DNA of 64,000 bases, from NCBI RefSeq assembly GCF_003569765.1, contig NZ_QXMG01000004.1:62001-126000 (forward strand), in the 5' to 3' direction. The position numbers and the translations under genes are program-made. Shown here in pieces: positions 50,666 through 59,363 of the stretch. This DNA comes from Caldimonas tepidiphila (GTDB lineage: Bacteria > Pseudomonadota > Gammaproteobacteria > Burkholderiales > Burkholderiaceae_C). Each line of letters opens with the position of its first letter. The first letter of the stretch is position 1. A model generated the notes under the pieces. The model was not told the origin of the DNA and searched no databases. It saw only the letters and a list, made by a program, of their open reading frames with translations.

Positions 50666-51358
50666 TCAGTCGCTGGCGGGCGTGATGCGGAAGGCGAGCA
50701 CCTCGCGGGTGGCGGTGAGCGTGTTCGCGAGACGGCGCACGTTCTGCCCGTCGCGCGTGCGGATCATCATGCGGTACTCGAACACCGTGCCCTCGCTGTC
50801 AAGCCGGTAGCTCAGCTGCGCCACGGTGAAGCCGTGGCGCTCGAGCAGCGCGCGCAACTCCTCCTCGGGCATCACCGCGTCGCGCGCGAAACGCACCTGG
50901 TGGTGCGCGAACAGGTAGGCGGGGATGCGGTTCTCGATGATGCGGAACAGGCTCAACACGCCCAGCGTCAGCACCGTGGCAAGGCTTGCGGCAAAGAAGA
51001 AGCCCACGCCGAACAGCACGCCGATCGCCGAGGTGATCCAGATCGACGCCGCGGTGGTGAGTCCGCGCACCGACAGGCCCTCGCGGAAGATCACGCCCGC
51101 GCCGAGAAAGCCGATGCCGGTCATGATGCCCTGCGCCATGCGGGTCGGGTCGATGCTGAGGCTCTCGGAGGTGGTGGGCGCGAACCAGCGGGCCTGGTAG
51201 AGCGTGATCAGCATCAGCAGCGAGGAGGCCATGCAGACGAGCGTGTGCGTGCGGAATCCGGCCGGGCGGCCATGGAAGCTGCGTTCCATGCCGATCAAGG
51301 CGCCGGCCAGCGCGGCGCTTATCAGGTGAATCGTGATATCCGCATAAAGCTGCTGCAT
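50666..51358 (-). CDS. MgtC/SapB family membrane protein
   Basis: The 230-residue protein has about five transmembrane segments with the MgtC signatures AALAGALIGMERSFHGRPAG and GIGFLGAGVIFREG, and a soluble ACT-like C-terminal domain of about 75 residues. Family members are linked to magnesium stress and to F1Fo-ATPase control. The ATG at 51358 has GGAG upstream; the 25-codon extension upstream is rejected. It precedes dnaX by 62 nt, with no obvious functional tie. Confidence 0.9.
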   Translation of the reverse strand: MQQLYADITIHLISAALAGALIGMERSFHGRPAGFRTHTLVCMASSLLMLITLYQARWFAPTTSESLSIDPTRMAQGIMTGIGFLGAGVIFREGLSVRGLTTAASIWITSAIGVLFGVGFFFAASLATVLTLGVLSLFRIIENRIPAYLFAHHQVRFARDAVMPEEELRALLERHGFTVAQLSYRLDSEGTVFEYRMMIRTRDGQNVRRLANTLTATREVLAFRITPASD

Positions 51359-51491
51359 CGAGACTCCGTGTTGGCAGGGCCGTCCCGCGCCCCTTGCATA
51401 CCATTCGACGCAAGATCCACGCCAGCACTGCACGGACCACTTCGGACGCAGATTCCCGCGACATCCGCAGCCCGGAGTCCCAAACCTCGCC

Positions 51492-51497
51492 TACAAT
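51492..51497 (+). promoter_or_regulatory. Probable -10 element of ffs
   Basis: TACAAT lies 4 nt upstream of the first base that pairs in the folded SRP RNA, which suits a transcription start near 51501-51504. The -35 is not clear. Confidence 0.5.
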
Positions 51498-51500
51498 GGG

Positions 51501-51603
51501 CGTTGACGGGCCTCCCCGCATGGAAGCGCGGCCAACCGGGTCAGGTCGGGAACGAAGCAGCCCCAACCGTTGTGACCAGTGCCGGGGTTAAGGCTCGTCA
51601 ACC
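51501..51603 (+). ncRNA. ffs: Signal recognition particle RNA (4.5S, small bacterial type)
   Basis: The region folds as a single long hairpin: GTTGACG at 51502-51508 pairs with CGTCAAC at 51596-51602. The apex contains the conserved SRP domain IV elements GGTCAGGTCGGGAACGAAGC and AGCAGCC, and the 3' strand has CAGTGCCGGGG. This RNA binds Ffh to target nascent membrane proteins to FtsY and SecYEG. It lies upstream of and divergent from the MgtC/dnaX genes, a position seen in related genomes. Confidence 0.93.
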
Positions 51604-51825
51604 TCCGCTCGTGACGCATCAGCCGTTGCGGCAAGTCCTCCGCACCCCACCCGCCCTCCTCCGCGCCCGCTGCGCAGCGAGCCTGCACACGCCTTTTCCG
51701 TGCGCTGGCGCAGCGCCTGCGATCACGCGCATCCTTGCAGCACGCTGACCCGGAGTCGATACCAACCTCTACCTCCAGGCAAAAGCTGCTACTACATTCC
51801 CACAATTCAAAGAATCAGGGAAATC

Positions 51826-52125
51826 ATGGACGGCGCCGTCGAGTTTTCCGGGCCGGTGCCGGTGGCGGAGGGCATGGCCTTCTGCGTGTCCGTGCCGGGC
51901 CGGCGGAAGTCCGTGGCGGTCGTCACGCGCGACTGCCTGGGCGTGGACGAAGGCACGGACGCCACGCTGATGCGGGCGGCCTTCCACCGGGTCGAGGAAG
52001 CGGTGCACGCCGCGGCGGCAAGTCTTGCGAGGCAGGGTGCGCCGACGCCGATCTTCATCGAGCGGCAGCACCTGCAGGCCGTCCAAGCCCACGCCGAGGA
52101 CGAGTTGCCGGCACGATGTTCGTGA
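51826..52125 (+). CDS. Small hypothetical protein, DUF1488-like
   Basis: A 99-residue frame starting MDGAVEFSGPVPVAEG after a CAGGGA ribosome site. The pattern of a small beta sheet (MAFCVSVPGRRKSVAVVTRD) then a helix (MRAAFHRVEEAVHAAAASLA) and a final strand resembles DUF1488 proteins, whose function is unknown. The frame is open 42 codons further upstream but that part has no protein character. It is convergent with ygfA, with 23 nt between stops. Confidence 0.55.
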   Translation: MDGAVEFSGPVPVAEGMAFCVSVPGRRKSVAVVTRDCLGVDEGTDATLMRAAFHRVEEAVHAAAASLARQGAPTPIFIERQHLQAVQAHAEDELPARCS

Positions 52126-52148
52126 CGGTCCCGCCGGGTGCGCCACAC

Positions 52149-52727
52149 TCAGTCCCGGCGCTCCCACATCACGCCGTCCTCGGTCAGCACCGCATCGAGC
52201 ACCACGTCCGAGGGCCGAGCCCGCAGCATCGGCAGGAAACCGTGCGAATAGCAAAGCCCCACCGTGTAGGGCCGGAGCCGCAGCGTGGCGAGCGAGCGCT
52301 CGTAGAAGCCGCCGCCGTAACCGAGCCTCACGCCGCCGGGACCGTAGCCGAGGGTCGGCACGAGCAGCAGCGCGGGCTCGAACGCCTCGGTGTCCCTGGG
52401 CTTCGGGATGTCGTAGGCGTCCAGCGCCATCGGGCAGCCGGGGTACCAGACATGGAAGCGCAGCGAACCCTGCTCGCGATCGGCCACCGGCAGGCCGATG
52501 CGCCGCTCCAGGCGGTCGACCGCGCCTTCGCTCCAGCGATAGAGCGCCGGCAGCGGATCGAACTCGCCCTTGATCGGCCAGTAGGCACCGATCGCCGTCT
52601 CGGGACGCGACACCAGCCACGCCCGCAGCACGCTCTGCAGCTCGACCGCCCGCTCGAGCCGGTCGGAAAGCGCCTGCCGGGCGGCGATCAACTTGTTGCG
52701 CAGGACGGCGCGATCAGCATTCTCCAT
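52149..52727 (-). CDS. ygfA: 5-formyltetrahydrofolate cyclo-ligase
   Basis: The 192-residue protein has the family's N-terminal RNKLIAARQALSD, central YWPIKGEFDP and the ATP/folate-binding motif RLGYGGGFYER followed by VGLCYSHGF. It converts 5-formyl-THF to 5,10-methenyl-THF with ATP. It is 59 nt downstream of the pseudokinase gene on the same strand. No 6S RNA was recognised beside it, although that pairing is known in other Proteobacteria. Confidence 0.94.
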   Translation of the reverse strand: MENADRAVLRNKLIAARQALSDRLERAVELQSVLRAWLVSRPETAIGAYWPIKGEFDPLPALYRWSEGAVDRLERRIGLPVADREQGSLRFHVWYPGCPMALDAYDIPKPRDTEAFEPALLLVPTLGYGPGGVRLGYGGGFYERSLATLRLRPYTVGLCYSHGFLPMLRARPSDVVLDAVLTEDGVMWERRD

Positions 52728-52786
52728 GGCGGGATTCCGGAGTCAGTTTGTATCGAATTGTCGCCCCGCCGACCCCGCCGTGGGAA

Positions 52787-55144
52787 TCAAGTGCCCGCGG
52801 CATCCGTTGCATCGAGCACGCTGCGCAGTAGTTCGTCCCGCAGGCTGCGCAGCAGGGACAGTTCGCGATCCGAGAAGCGCAGGCCGCCCGGCTCCGCCGC
52901 ATCGACATAGAGCAGCCCGATCGGATGCGGCGGCATCTCGCCCGGCCGCATCAGGGGCAGCAGCAGGAAGGCCGGGCAGGCGAAATGCCGGCGATGCCAG
53001 TCCGGCAGGCGCGAGGCGATCGAAGTCACGCCTGCGTCCGCGATCAGCGTGTCGGCGCCGCGGGCACAGAGGGTCGCGAACACGTCATTGCCGTCCAGCG
53101 CGATCTGGAAGTGGGAATGGATCGACGCCGCGTCCGCGCCGAAACTGAAGCGGGCCAGGAGCCGCTTGCCGCCGGCCTCGCGCATCGCGATCACGACGTG
53201 CCGGCAGCCGATCGATCGCACGACGGCTTCGCCCGCGAGTTTCATCGCCTCGTCGCCGGTGTGCTGTCGTTTGCGCATCGCCTGCAGCTCGATCAGCGCA
53301 CGCGAGAGCGGGTGCACCGGGGCGGGAGCAGGGGCCGCCTCCGCACTGGGGAGCGGTGCGGGGACGTCGGACACTTCGGCGACGCTGCCGTGCGCCTGCA
53401 GCGCCGACCATGCTTGGGCGCTGCTCACCCGCAGTGCGGCGCTGTAGCGTTCGATGCTGCTGCGCAGCAGCAGCTGGCGCTCGTGCGGCTCCGCGCCTCG
53501 ATGCGTCTCGCTCAGTTCGTTGCCGAAGGAGGCGAGCAGGCGCAGCCAGTCGCCGCGCCGCTCGGGCGCCCGCAGCGCAGCCCCGAAGACGGGCCGCCGC
53601 AAGCCGTGCAGGAACGCGTCCGGCATGCCCCAGCTGCGCGCCACGCTGACCGTGATGTCCTCGAACGACAGGCCGAGCACCCGCAGCGTGGCCTCGGGCT
53701 CGGTGATGCGGCGCTCGCGCAGCAGCTCGCGCACCTGTGCCGCGGCCTCGGGCAGGAAATGGTGCACCAGGATGCGCCCGAGCTGCTGGAGCAGCGCGGT
53801 GATGGCGGCCTCCTCCTCCTCGCCGCGCGTGGGACTGAGCTGCGCGGCGATGCGCGCGCCCATGCGGGCGCGGCCATACTCCTCCCGAAGCGCGGCGGCA
53901 TGGGCCGGATCGGGCAAGTCCTCGAGAGTGGCGAGCGAGCCCGCAAGGTTGCGCACCGCGACGACCCCCAGCAATGCCGACGCGCGCGAGACCTGCGTGA
54001 CGGAGCCCCCGACCGAGCGGAAGCTCGCGGCATTGCCCATCTTCAGCAGCTTGAGCGTCAGCGCCATGTCCTCGAGCACGGCCTGCGTCAGCTCGTCGAG
54101 GTTGACCCGCTCGACGGAGCACAGCTGGCGCACGCGGCGCAAGGCCTCGCGCTGGGCAGGCAGGTCCGGCTGGAACTGGAGGCGCTGCATCAGCGCCCGC
54201 AGGGTTCCGCCGGCGCGGTCGTCGAGGGCCCCGTCGAGCAGCGCCGGCGTGAGCCAGTCCAGCAGATCCGCCCGCAGGGTGGCCGCGTCGGGACGGGCGG
54301 CGGGGTCCGGCGCCAGGGCACGCCGCACGATCTGCAGCAAGGCTGCGTCGACCGCCTCCGAATCCTCGGCCTCCGGCCATTCCAGCGGCCCGGATGTCAA
54401 TCGCGCCAGTGCCTGCCCCGGAACCGACTCGTGCAGCACGGGGCGCCCGGTGAGCAACTCCCCCAGCACCAGCGCGAGGCAGAACAGGTCGGCGGGAGGG
54501 CCGCACTCGAGGCCCCGCGCCTGCTCCGGCGCGAGGTAGAGCGCCCCCGAGCGGCTCCTCGCGTCCGCCACGCCGGCGATCGGCCCGAGCGTGTAGTCGC
54601 ACAGCAGCGGCCGCGCCGCCGCGTCGAGCAGCAGCCTCGAGGGACGCAGCCGCCCGTGCACCACGCCGGCCTCGTGCGAGTGCGCGAGCGCGTCCAGCAC
54701 GCCGAGGGCGGTCTGAACCGCCTGCCGCGCCGGCATCGCCCCATGCTCGGCCACCCAGCTGTCCAGCGGGACGCCGGGGACGAACTCGGCGATCCGAAGC
54801 CATTGCCCCGGGGCAGTGTCGATCTCCAGCAGCGGGACGATGTTCGGATGGCGCAGCGCGAGCACGGGTGCTGCCGCCGCCGCCCAGGCGGCGGGCGTCG
54901 CGTCCGGCCAGGCTCGCCGGGCCTGCTGGCACAGCGCCACTTCGCGTGCGCTGCTGGCATCGAATGCGAGCCACCATCCCCCGCCCCCGGCGCTCTGGCC
55001 GAGACGACGGCGCAACTGGAAACGGCCCGCGACGGCAGCAGGTGTCGGAGTTTCGGGCGGAGCGGACACGGCGTTTTCTCGGCAAGGCAGGGAAGATCGG
55101 ACATCCCCAGGAGGGTGCCGACGCATTCCAGCACGCGCCATCAT
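52787..55144 (-). CDS. Pseudokinase-HDOD-GAF multidomain protein
   Basis: A 785-residue protein. An N-terminal protein-kinase-like domain (about 40-310) keeps a glycine loop and the APE segment (YLAPEQARG) but lacks catalytic residues: the VAIK lysine is Cys (VALC), HRD-x-K reads HGRLRP, and DFG reads DYT. An HDOD domain (about 320-560, [20 protein letters not shown]) and a GAF-like domain (about 640-780) follow. Such proteins likely integrate signals rather than phosphorylate. Function is unknown. The start is uncertain: ATGs at 55144, 55141 and 55126 or the GTG at 55069, which has GAGAA upstream, are all possible. Confidence 0.85.
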   Translation of the reverse strand: MMARAGMRRHPPGDVRSSLPCRENAVSAPPETPTPAAVAGRFQLRRRLGQSAGGGGWWLAFDASSAREVALCQQARRAWPDATPAAWAAAAAPVLALRHPNIVPLLEIDTAPGQWLRIAEFVPGVPLDSWVAEHGAMPARQAVQTALGVLDALAHSHEAGVVHGRLRPSRLLLDAAARPLLCDYTLGPIAGVADARSRSGALYLAPEQARGLECGPPADLFCLALVLGELLTGRPVLHESVPGQALARLTSGPLEWPEAEDSEAVDAALLQIVRRALAPDPAARPDAATLRADLLDWLTPALLDGALDDRAGGTLRALMQRLQFQPDLPAQREALRRVRQLCSVERVNLDELTQAVLEDMALTLKLLKMGNAASFRSVGGSVTQVSRASALLGVVAVRNLAGSLATLEDLPDPAHAAALREEYGRARMGARIAAQLSPTRGEEEEAAITALLQQLGRILVHHFLPEAAAQVRELLRERRITEPEATLRVLGLSFEDITVSVARSWGMPDAFLHGLRRPVFGAALRAPERRGDWLRLLASFGNELSETHRGAEPHERQLLLRSSIERYSAALRVSSAQAWSALQAHGSVAEVSDVPAPLPSAEAAPAPAPVHPLSRALIELQAMRKRQHTGDEAMKLAGEAVVRSIGCRHVVIAMREAGGKRLLARFSFGADAASIHSHFQIALDGNDVFATLCARGADTLIADAGVTSIASRLPDWHRRHFACPAFLLLPLMRPGEMPPHPIGLLYVDAAEPGGLRFSDRELSLLRSLRDELLRSVLDATDAAGT

Positions 55145-55328
55145 GGGCCGATGCGTCGATCAGCGGGACAAAACGGGCTCAAAAACGCGATTCGCCGCCG
55201 TGCTCCGCACTATCCCTTTCATCGAAACGCCCTGTGCCGCCGCGATCGAGCGAGAGGGGCTCTTGTGTCAGAATCGACACGACATTTGTCGCGGGTTCCG
55301 CCCCGCGCGCTTCCCTGAGGATATTTCA

Positions 55329-55658
55329 ATGAGCAGCGATCTGATCAAACACATCTCGGACGCGTCCTTCGACGCCGACGTGCTGCAGGCCGACCGGCCT
55401 GTGCTGGTGGACTACTGGGCCGAGTGGTGCGGTCCCTGCAAGATGATCGCGCCGATCCTCGACGAGGTCGCCAAGGACTACGACGGGCGCGTGCGGATCG
55501 CGAAGATGAACGTCGACGAGAACCGCGAGGTCCCTGCCAAGTTCGGCATCCGCGGCATCCCGACGCTGATGCTCTTCAAGGGCGGCCAGCTCGCCGCCAC
55601 CAAGGTGGGGGCGCTGTCGAAGGCCCAGTTGACCGCCTTCCTCGACAGTCACCTATAA
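55329..55658 (+). CDS. trxA: Thioredoxin 1
   Basis: The 109-residue protein has the active-site WCGPC (Cys34 and Cys37) and the cis-proline loop [11 protein letters not shown]. It reduces protein disulfides in the cytoplasm. GAGGA precedes the ATG by 7 nt. It directly precedes rho, the common trxA-rho order in Proteobacteria, and its stop codon lies inside the probable rho -10 element. Confidence 0.98.
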   Translation: MSSDLIKHISDASFDADVLQADRPVLVDYWAEWCGPCKMIAPILDEVAKDYDGRVRIAKMNVDENREVPAKFGIRGIPTLMLFKGGQLAATKVGALSKAQLTAFLDSHL

Positions 55659-55659
55659 T
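55629..55659 (+). promoter_or_regulatory. rho: Probable rho promoter within the end of trxA
   Basis: TTGACC (55629-55634) and the consensus TATAAT (55654-55659) are separated by 19 nt, slightly long. The -10 contains the trxA stop codon. Transcription would begin near 55666. Confidence 0.5.
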
Positions 55660-55669
55660 CAGCACCCAG

Positions 55670-55709
55670 AGCGCCGGATCCGGTTTCCCCAAGCAGCGGG
55701 TCCGGCGCT
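55670..55709 (+). promoter_or_regulatory. Inverted repeat at the 5' end of the rho leader
   Basis: AGCGCCGGA (55670-55678) pairs with TCCGGCGCT (55701-55709) around a 22-nt loop. There is no T run. It lies at the start of a leader of about 240 nt before rho and could also act as the 3' end of the trxA message. Confidence 0.45.
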
Positions 55710-55907
55710 GCGAGATTCGCCACTGCGCCCGATGCCCGGCGCGCAGGGTCGGCACCAAACTCCTGCGCTTTTCGATTCGTTTGCGACGCGATTGACGCGG
55801 GTTTCCGCTCAGCGGCAGGCCTCCTGCCTCACTGTGCGGTCCACGACCATCCGATACTGGCTTTCGTCCTTGGCACAGCGACGGCCACCGACCCAGGGTG
55901 CTCACCC

Positions 55908-57170
55908 ATGCAACTCTCAGAACTCAAGCTCCTGCACGTCTCGGAACTCATCAAGATGGCCGAGTCGCTGGAGATCGAGAACACCGGCCGCCTGCGCAAG
56001 CAGGAGCTGATGTTCGCGATCATGAAGAAGCGCGCCAAGCAGGGCGAGCAGATCTTCGGCGACGGCGTGCTCGAAGTGCTGCCCGACGGCTTCGGCTTCC
56101 TGCGCTCGCCCGAGACCAGCTACCTCGCGAGCACCGACGACATCTACCTGTCGCCGAGCCAGATCCGCCGCTTCAACCTGCACACCGGCGACGCGATCGA
56201 GGGCGAGGTGCGGGTCCCGAAGGACGGCGAGCGCTACTTCGCGCTCGTGAAGGTCGACCGCGTCAACGGCCTCACGCCCGAGGAGAGCAAGCACAAGATC
56301 ATGTTCGAGAACCTGACCCCGCTGTTCCCGAAGGAACAGTTCAGGCTCGAACGCGACATCAAGGGCGACGAGAACATCACCAGTCGCATCATCGACCTGA
56401 TCGCGCCGATCGGCAAAGGCCAGCGCGCGCTGCTGGTGGCGCCGCCCAAGTCGGGCAAGACGGTGATGATGCAGCACCTCGCGCACGCGATCACCGCGAA
56501 CCATCCGGACGTCTACCTGATCGTGCTGCTCGTGGACGAGCGCCCCGAGGAAGTGACCGAGATGCAGCGCACGGTGCGCGGCGAGGTCATCAGCTCGACC
56601 TTCGACGAGCCGGCGCAGCGCCACGTGCAGGTCGCCGAGATGGTGATCGAGCGCGCCAAGCGCCTGGTGGAGCTCAGGAAGGACGTCGTGATCCTGCTCG
56701 ACTCGATCACGCGCCTCGCGCGCGCCTACAACAACGTGCTGCCGTCCTCCGGCAAGGTGCTCACCGGCGGCGTGGACGCCAACGCGCTGCAGCGCCCCAA
56801 GCGCTTCTTCGGCGCGGCGCGCAACATCGAGGAAGGTGGCTCGCTGACCATCATCGGCACCGCGCTGATCGACACCGGCAGCCGCATGGACGAGGTGATC
56901 TACGAGGAGTTCAAGGGCACCGGCAACTGCGAGATCCACCTGGACCGCCGCATGGCCGAGAAGCGCGTCTACCCGTCGATCATGCTGAACAAGTCTGGCA
57001 CGCGCCGCGAGGAGTTGCTGCTGCGCCCGGAGATCCTGCAGAAGACCTGGATCCTGCGCAAGCTGCTCTACCCGATGGACGAGATCGCGGCGATGGAGTT
57101 CATCCTCGACAAGATGAAGTCCACCAAGACCAACCACGACTTCTTCGACATGATGCGCCGCGGCGGCTGA
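55908..57170 (+). CDS. rho: Transcription termination factor Rho
   Basis: The 420-residue hexameric RNA helicase has the N-terminal helical domain ([20 protein letters not shown]), the cold-shock-like primary RNA site (about 50-125, GFGFLRS), the P-loop PPKSGKT (about 179-185), [14 protein letters not shown] and the secondary-site residues. It ends transcription and limits antisense RNA. AGGGTG precedes the ATG. The leader is long (see the promoter entry), consistent with the known autoregulation of rho. Confidence 0.99.
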   Translation: MQLSELKLLHVSELIKMAESLEIENTGRLRKQELMFAIMKKRAKQGEQIFGDGVLEVLPDGFGFLRSPETSYLASTDDIYLSPSQIRRFNLHTGDAIEGEVRVPKDGERYFALVKVDRVNGLTPEESKHKIMFENLTPLFPKEQFRLERDIKGDENITSRIIDLIAPIGKGQRALLVAPPKSGKTVMMQHLAHAITANHPDVYLIVLLVDERPEEVTEMQRTVRGEVISSTFDEPAQRHVQVAEMVIERAKRLVELRKDVVILLDSITRLARAYNNVLPSSGKVLTGGVDANALQRPKRFFGAARNIEEGGSLTIIGTALIDTGSRMDEVIYEEFKGTGNCEIHLDRRMAEKRVYPSIMLNKSGTRREELLLRPEILQKTWILRKLLYPMDEIAAMEFILDKMKSTKTNHDFFDMMRRGG

Positions 57171-57183
57171 GCCGCGGTCCGTC

Positions 57184-57189
57184 TATAAT
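57184..57189 (+). promoter_or_regulatory. Consensus -10 element of rpmE2
   Basis: TATAAT lies 14 nt past the rho stop and 76 nt before the rpmE2 ATG. The -35 is not evident. The predicted leader is about 70 nt. Confidence 0.5.
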
Positions 57190-57217
57190 CCCGGGTTTTT
57201 ACGCTTACCGGAAAGTG

Positions 57218-57234
57218 CTGCGCATAGGGCGCAG
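57218..57234 (+). promoter_or_regulatory. Leader hairpin before rpmE2
   Basis: CTGCGC (57218-57223) pairs with GCGCAG (57229-57234) around ATAGG. It lies in the untranslated leader 31 nt before the L31 start. It could be a site for feedback by free L31, but no conserved leader class was recognised. Confidence 0.35.
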
Positions 57235-57265
57235 TGGCTCCCGGCGCATCGAGAAAAGCGCTCTC

Positions 57266-57526
57266 ATGAAACAAGGCATCCACCCCAACTACCGCGACGT
57301 CTGCTTCCTGGACCAGTCCAACGGCTTCAAGTTCGTGACGCGCTCGTGCGCGCCGGCGCGCGAGATGATCAAGATGGAAGACGGCCGCGAGCTGCCGCTC
57401 TTCAAGCTGGAGACCTCCAGCGAGTCGCACCCCTTCTACACCGGCACGCAGAAGAGCGTGGACTCCCTGGGTGGCCGCGTCGAGAAGTTCCGCAACAAGT
57501 TCGCCCGCGTCGGCCTCAAGAAGTAA
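57266..57526 (+). CDS. rpmE2: 50S ribosomal protein L31 type B
   Basis: The 86-residue protein begins [20 protein letters not shown] and ends in [20 protein letters not shown], typical of L31. It lacks the CxxC zinc ligands of type A and has the longer type B form. L31 bridges the two ribosomal subunits. It follows rho and is closed by a strong terminator. Confidence 0.95.
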   Translation: MKQGIHPNYRDVCFLDQSNGFKFVTRSCAPAREMIKMEDGRELPLFKLETSSESHPFYTGTQKSVDSLGGRVEKFRNKFARVGLKK

Positions 57527-57565
57527 CCCGCGGTCCGGACGGCGCCCCGAGCGCCCCGTCGAAAA

Positions 57566-57598
57566 GGCAGCCTGGCCCGAGCCAGCTGCTTTTTTTTT
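57566..57598 (+). terminator. Rho-independent terminator after rpmE2
   Basis: GCAG and CTGGC on the left arm (57567-57576) pair with GCCAG and CTGC (57581-57589), followed by a run of nine T at 57590-57598. It starts 40 nt past the rpmE2 stop. Confidence 0.9.
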
Positions 57599-57647
57599 GC
57601 CTGCGCACTCCTGCGGCGCCCGGCTGTGCAAGACGCCGAATTGCTGC

Positions 57648-59363
57648 ATGATCGGCGTCGCCGCACCGCCCTCCGTCCCTGCCCTGCCCCCTCCGCCCCA
57701 CTTGAACCGCCCCTCGCCCGCCCTCGTCACCGAACGCGCCGCACAGCGCCTGCCGCGCCTCGCGCTGCTGCTGTTCTGCGCCGCCTACGTGCTTCCCGGC
57801 CTGTTCGGCCGCGATCCCTGGCGCAACGCCGACATCGCCGCCTTCGGCTTCATGCAACGCATCGCGACGGGCGCCACCGGGCTGCTCAGTCCCGCGATGG
57901 GCGGCCTGGGCGCGGAGGACGGGCTGTTTCCCTACTGGCTCGGCGCGCTGTTCATCCGGCTGCTCGGCGGCCTGCTCGATCCGGCGCTCGCGGCACGGCT
58001 GCCGTTCGCGCTGCTGCTCGCGGGCGTGCTGATGCTGACGTGGTACGCGTGCTATCACCTCGCGCGCACCGACGCCGCGCAGCCGGTGGCCTTCGCCTTC
58101 GGCGGCGAGCCCGCGCCCGCGGACTACGCGCGCGCCGTCGCCGACGGCTCGGTGCTCGCGCTGATCGCGACGCTCGGCCTGCTGCAACTCGGCCACGAGA
58201 CGACGCCGGAGCTGCTGCAACTCTTCGGCACCGCGATGTTCCTCTACGCGCTGGCGGCGAGCCCCTTCCGCGGCGGGAAATCGCGGGTCGCGGTGCTGCT
58301 GGCGCTGCCGCTGCTGGCCGGCAGCGGGGCGCCCGCCATCGCGCAGGCGCTCGGCGCGGTCGGCCTGATCGTGTGCCTGCGCTCCAGCTACACGCCGGCG
58401 CAGCGCTTCGTGCCCTGGGTGCTCGCGGCCATGGTGCTCGCGGCCCTGCTCGCCACTGTCGTCGACCTGTGGCGCTGGCAGCTCGCCGCGCCCGAGGCGA
58501 GGCGGTTCGTCCGCCTGCTGCTGTGGTTCATCTGGCCGGCATGGGTGCTGGCCGTCTGGACGCTGTGGCGCTGGCGCCACCACCTGCTGCAGCGCCATAT
58601 TGCGGTGCCATGGACGCTCGCGGCCGTGGCGATCGTCTCGTCGGCGCTGTCGGGCGGCTCGGACCGGGCGCTGCTGCTCGCGCTGCCGCCGCTCGCGGTG
58701 CTCGCCGCCTTCGCGCTGCCGACGCTGCGGCGCAGCGTCGCATCGGCCGTCGACTGGTTCTCGGTATTCTTCTTCAGCGTCTGCGCGCTCGCGATCTGGG
58801 TGATCTACCTGGCGATGCAGACCGGCGTGCCAGCCAAGCCTGCGGCCAACGTGGCGCGGCTGCTGCCCGGCTTCGAGCCCTCGTTCTCGGTGCTCGCGCT
58901 GCTGCTCGCGGCCCTCGGCACGCTCGCCTGGCTGGCGCTGGTGGGCTGGCGCGCAGGCCGCCATCGCGAGGCCCTGTGGCGCAGCCTGGTGCTGCCCGCC
59001 GGCGGCGTGGCGCTGTGCTGGCTGCTGCTGATGACGCTATGGTTGCCGGCGCTGGACTATGCGCGCAGCTACCGGGCACTGGTCGAGCGGCTTGCCGCCC
59101 ACGTGCCGTCCGGCGCCTGCGTGCAGACCCGTGGCCTGTCGCTCGGACAGATCGCGGCGCTCGAGTACCACGGCGGCTGGCAGGTCCACGCCGGCTCGAG
59201 CGCGGTGCCGGAGCACTGCCCCTACCTGATGGTGCTCGGCCGGGCCGGCCGCGTGCCGCAGCCGGGAGAACGCTGGACGCTGGTCGGCCGCGAACGCCGG
59301 CCGGCCGAACGCAACGAGTTCACCTATGTCTTCCGCCGCGCCGGGGAGGCGGCGCCGCGCTGA
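57648..59363 (+). CDS. Polytopic membrane protein, glycosyltransferase family 39-like
   Basis: The 571-residue protein has about 11 hydrophobic segments after a Pro-rich cytoplasmic start and an extracytoplasmic C-terminal domain. The segment after the first membrane helix (LFGRDPWRNADIAAFGFMQR) resembles ArnT/PMT-type GT-C transferases, which use lipid-linked sugars, but the usual acidic pair in this loop is not clear. Donor and acceptor are unknown. The ATG at 57648 (MIGVAAPPSV) is chosen. The frame is open upstream into rpmE2 as a shadow. Its stop overlaps the start of the MATE gene (TGATG). Confidence 0.75.
   Translation: MIGVAAPPSVPALPPPPHLNRPSPALVTERAAQRLPRLALLLFCAAYVLPGLFGRDPWRNADIAAFGFMQRIATGATGLLSPAMGGLGAEDGLFPYWLGALFIRLLGGLLDPALAARLPFALLLAGVLMLTWYACYHLARTDAAQPVAFAFGGEPAPADYARAVADGSVLALIATLGLLQLGHETTPELLQLFGTAMFLYALAASPFRGGKSRVAVLLALPLLAGSGAPAIAQALGAVGLIVCLRSSYTPAQRFVPWVLAAMVLAALLATVVDLWRWQLAAPEARRFVRLLLWFIWPAWVLAVWTLWRWRHHLLQRHIAVPWTLAAVAIVSSALSGGSDRALLLALPPLAVLAAFALPTLRRSVASAVDWFSVFFFSVCALAIWVIYLAMQTGVPAKPAANVARLLPGFEPSFSVLALLLAALGTLAWLALVGWRAGRHREALWRSLVLPAGGVALCWLLLMTLWLPALDYARSYRALVERLAAHVPSGACVQTRGLSLGQIAALEYHGGWQVHAGSSAVPEHCPYLMVLGRAGRVPQPGERWTLVGRERRPAERNEFTYVFRRAGEAAPR

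Noticed and set aside
52728-52786. 6S RNA next to ygfA
   Set aside because: The 59-nt gap is too short, and no 6S-like bulged hairpin was seen on either side.
52925-55318. 797-codon plus-strand frame opposite the pseudokinase gene
   Set aside because: Shadow frame without motifs. The minus-strand protein has clear kinase-like, HDOD and GAF domains.
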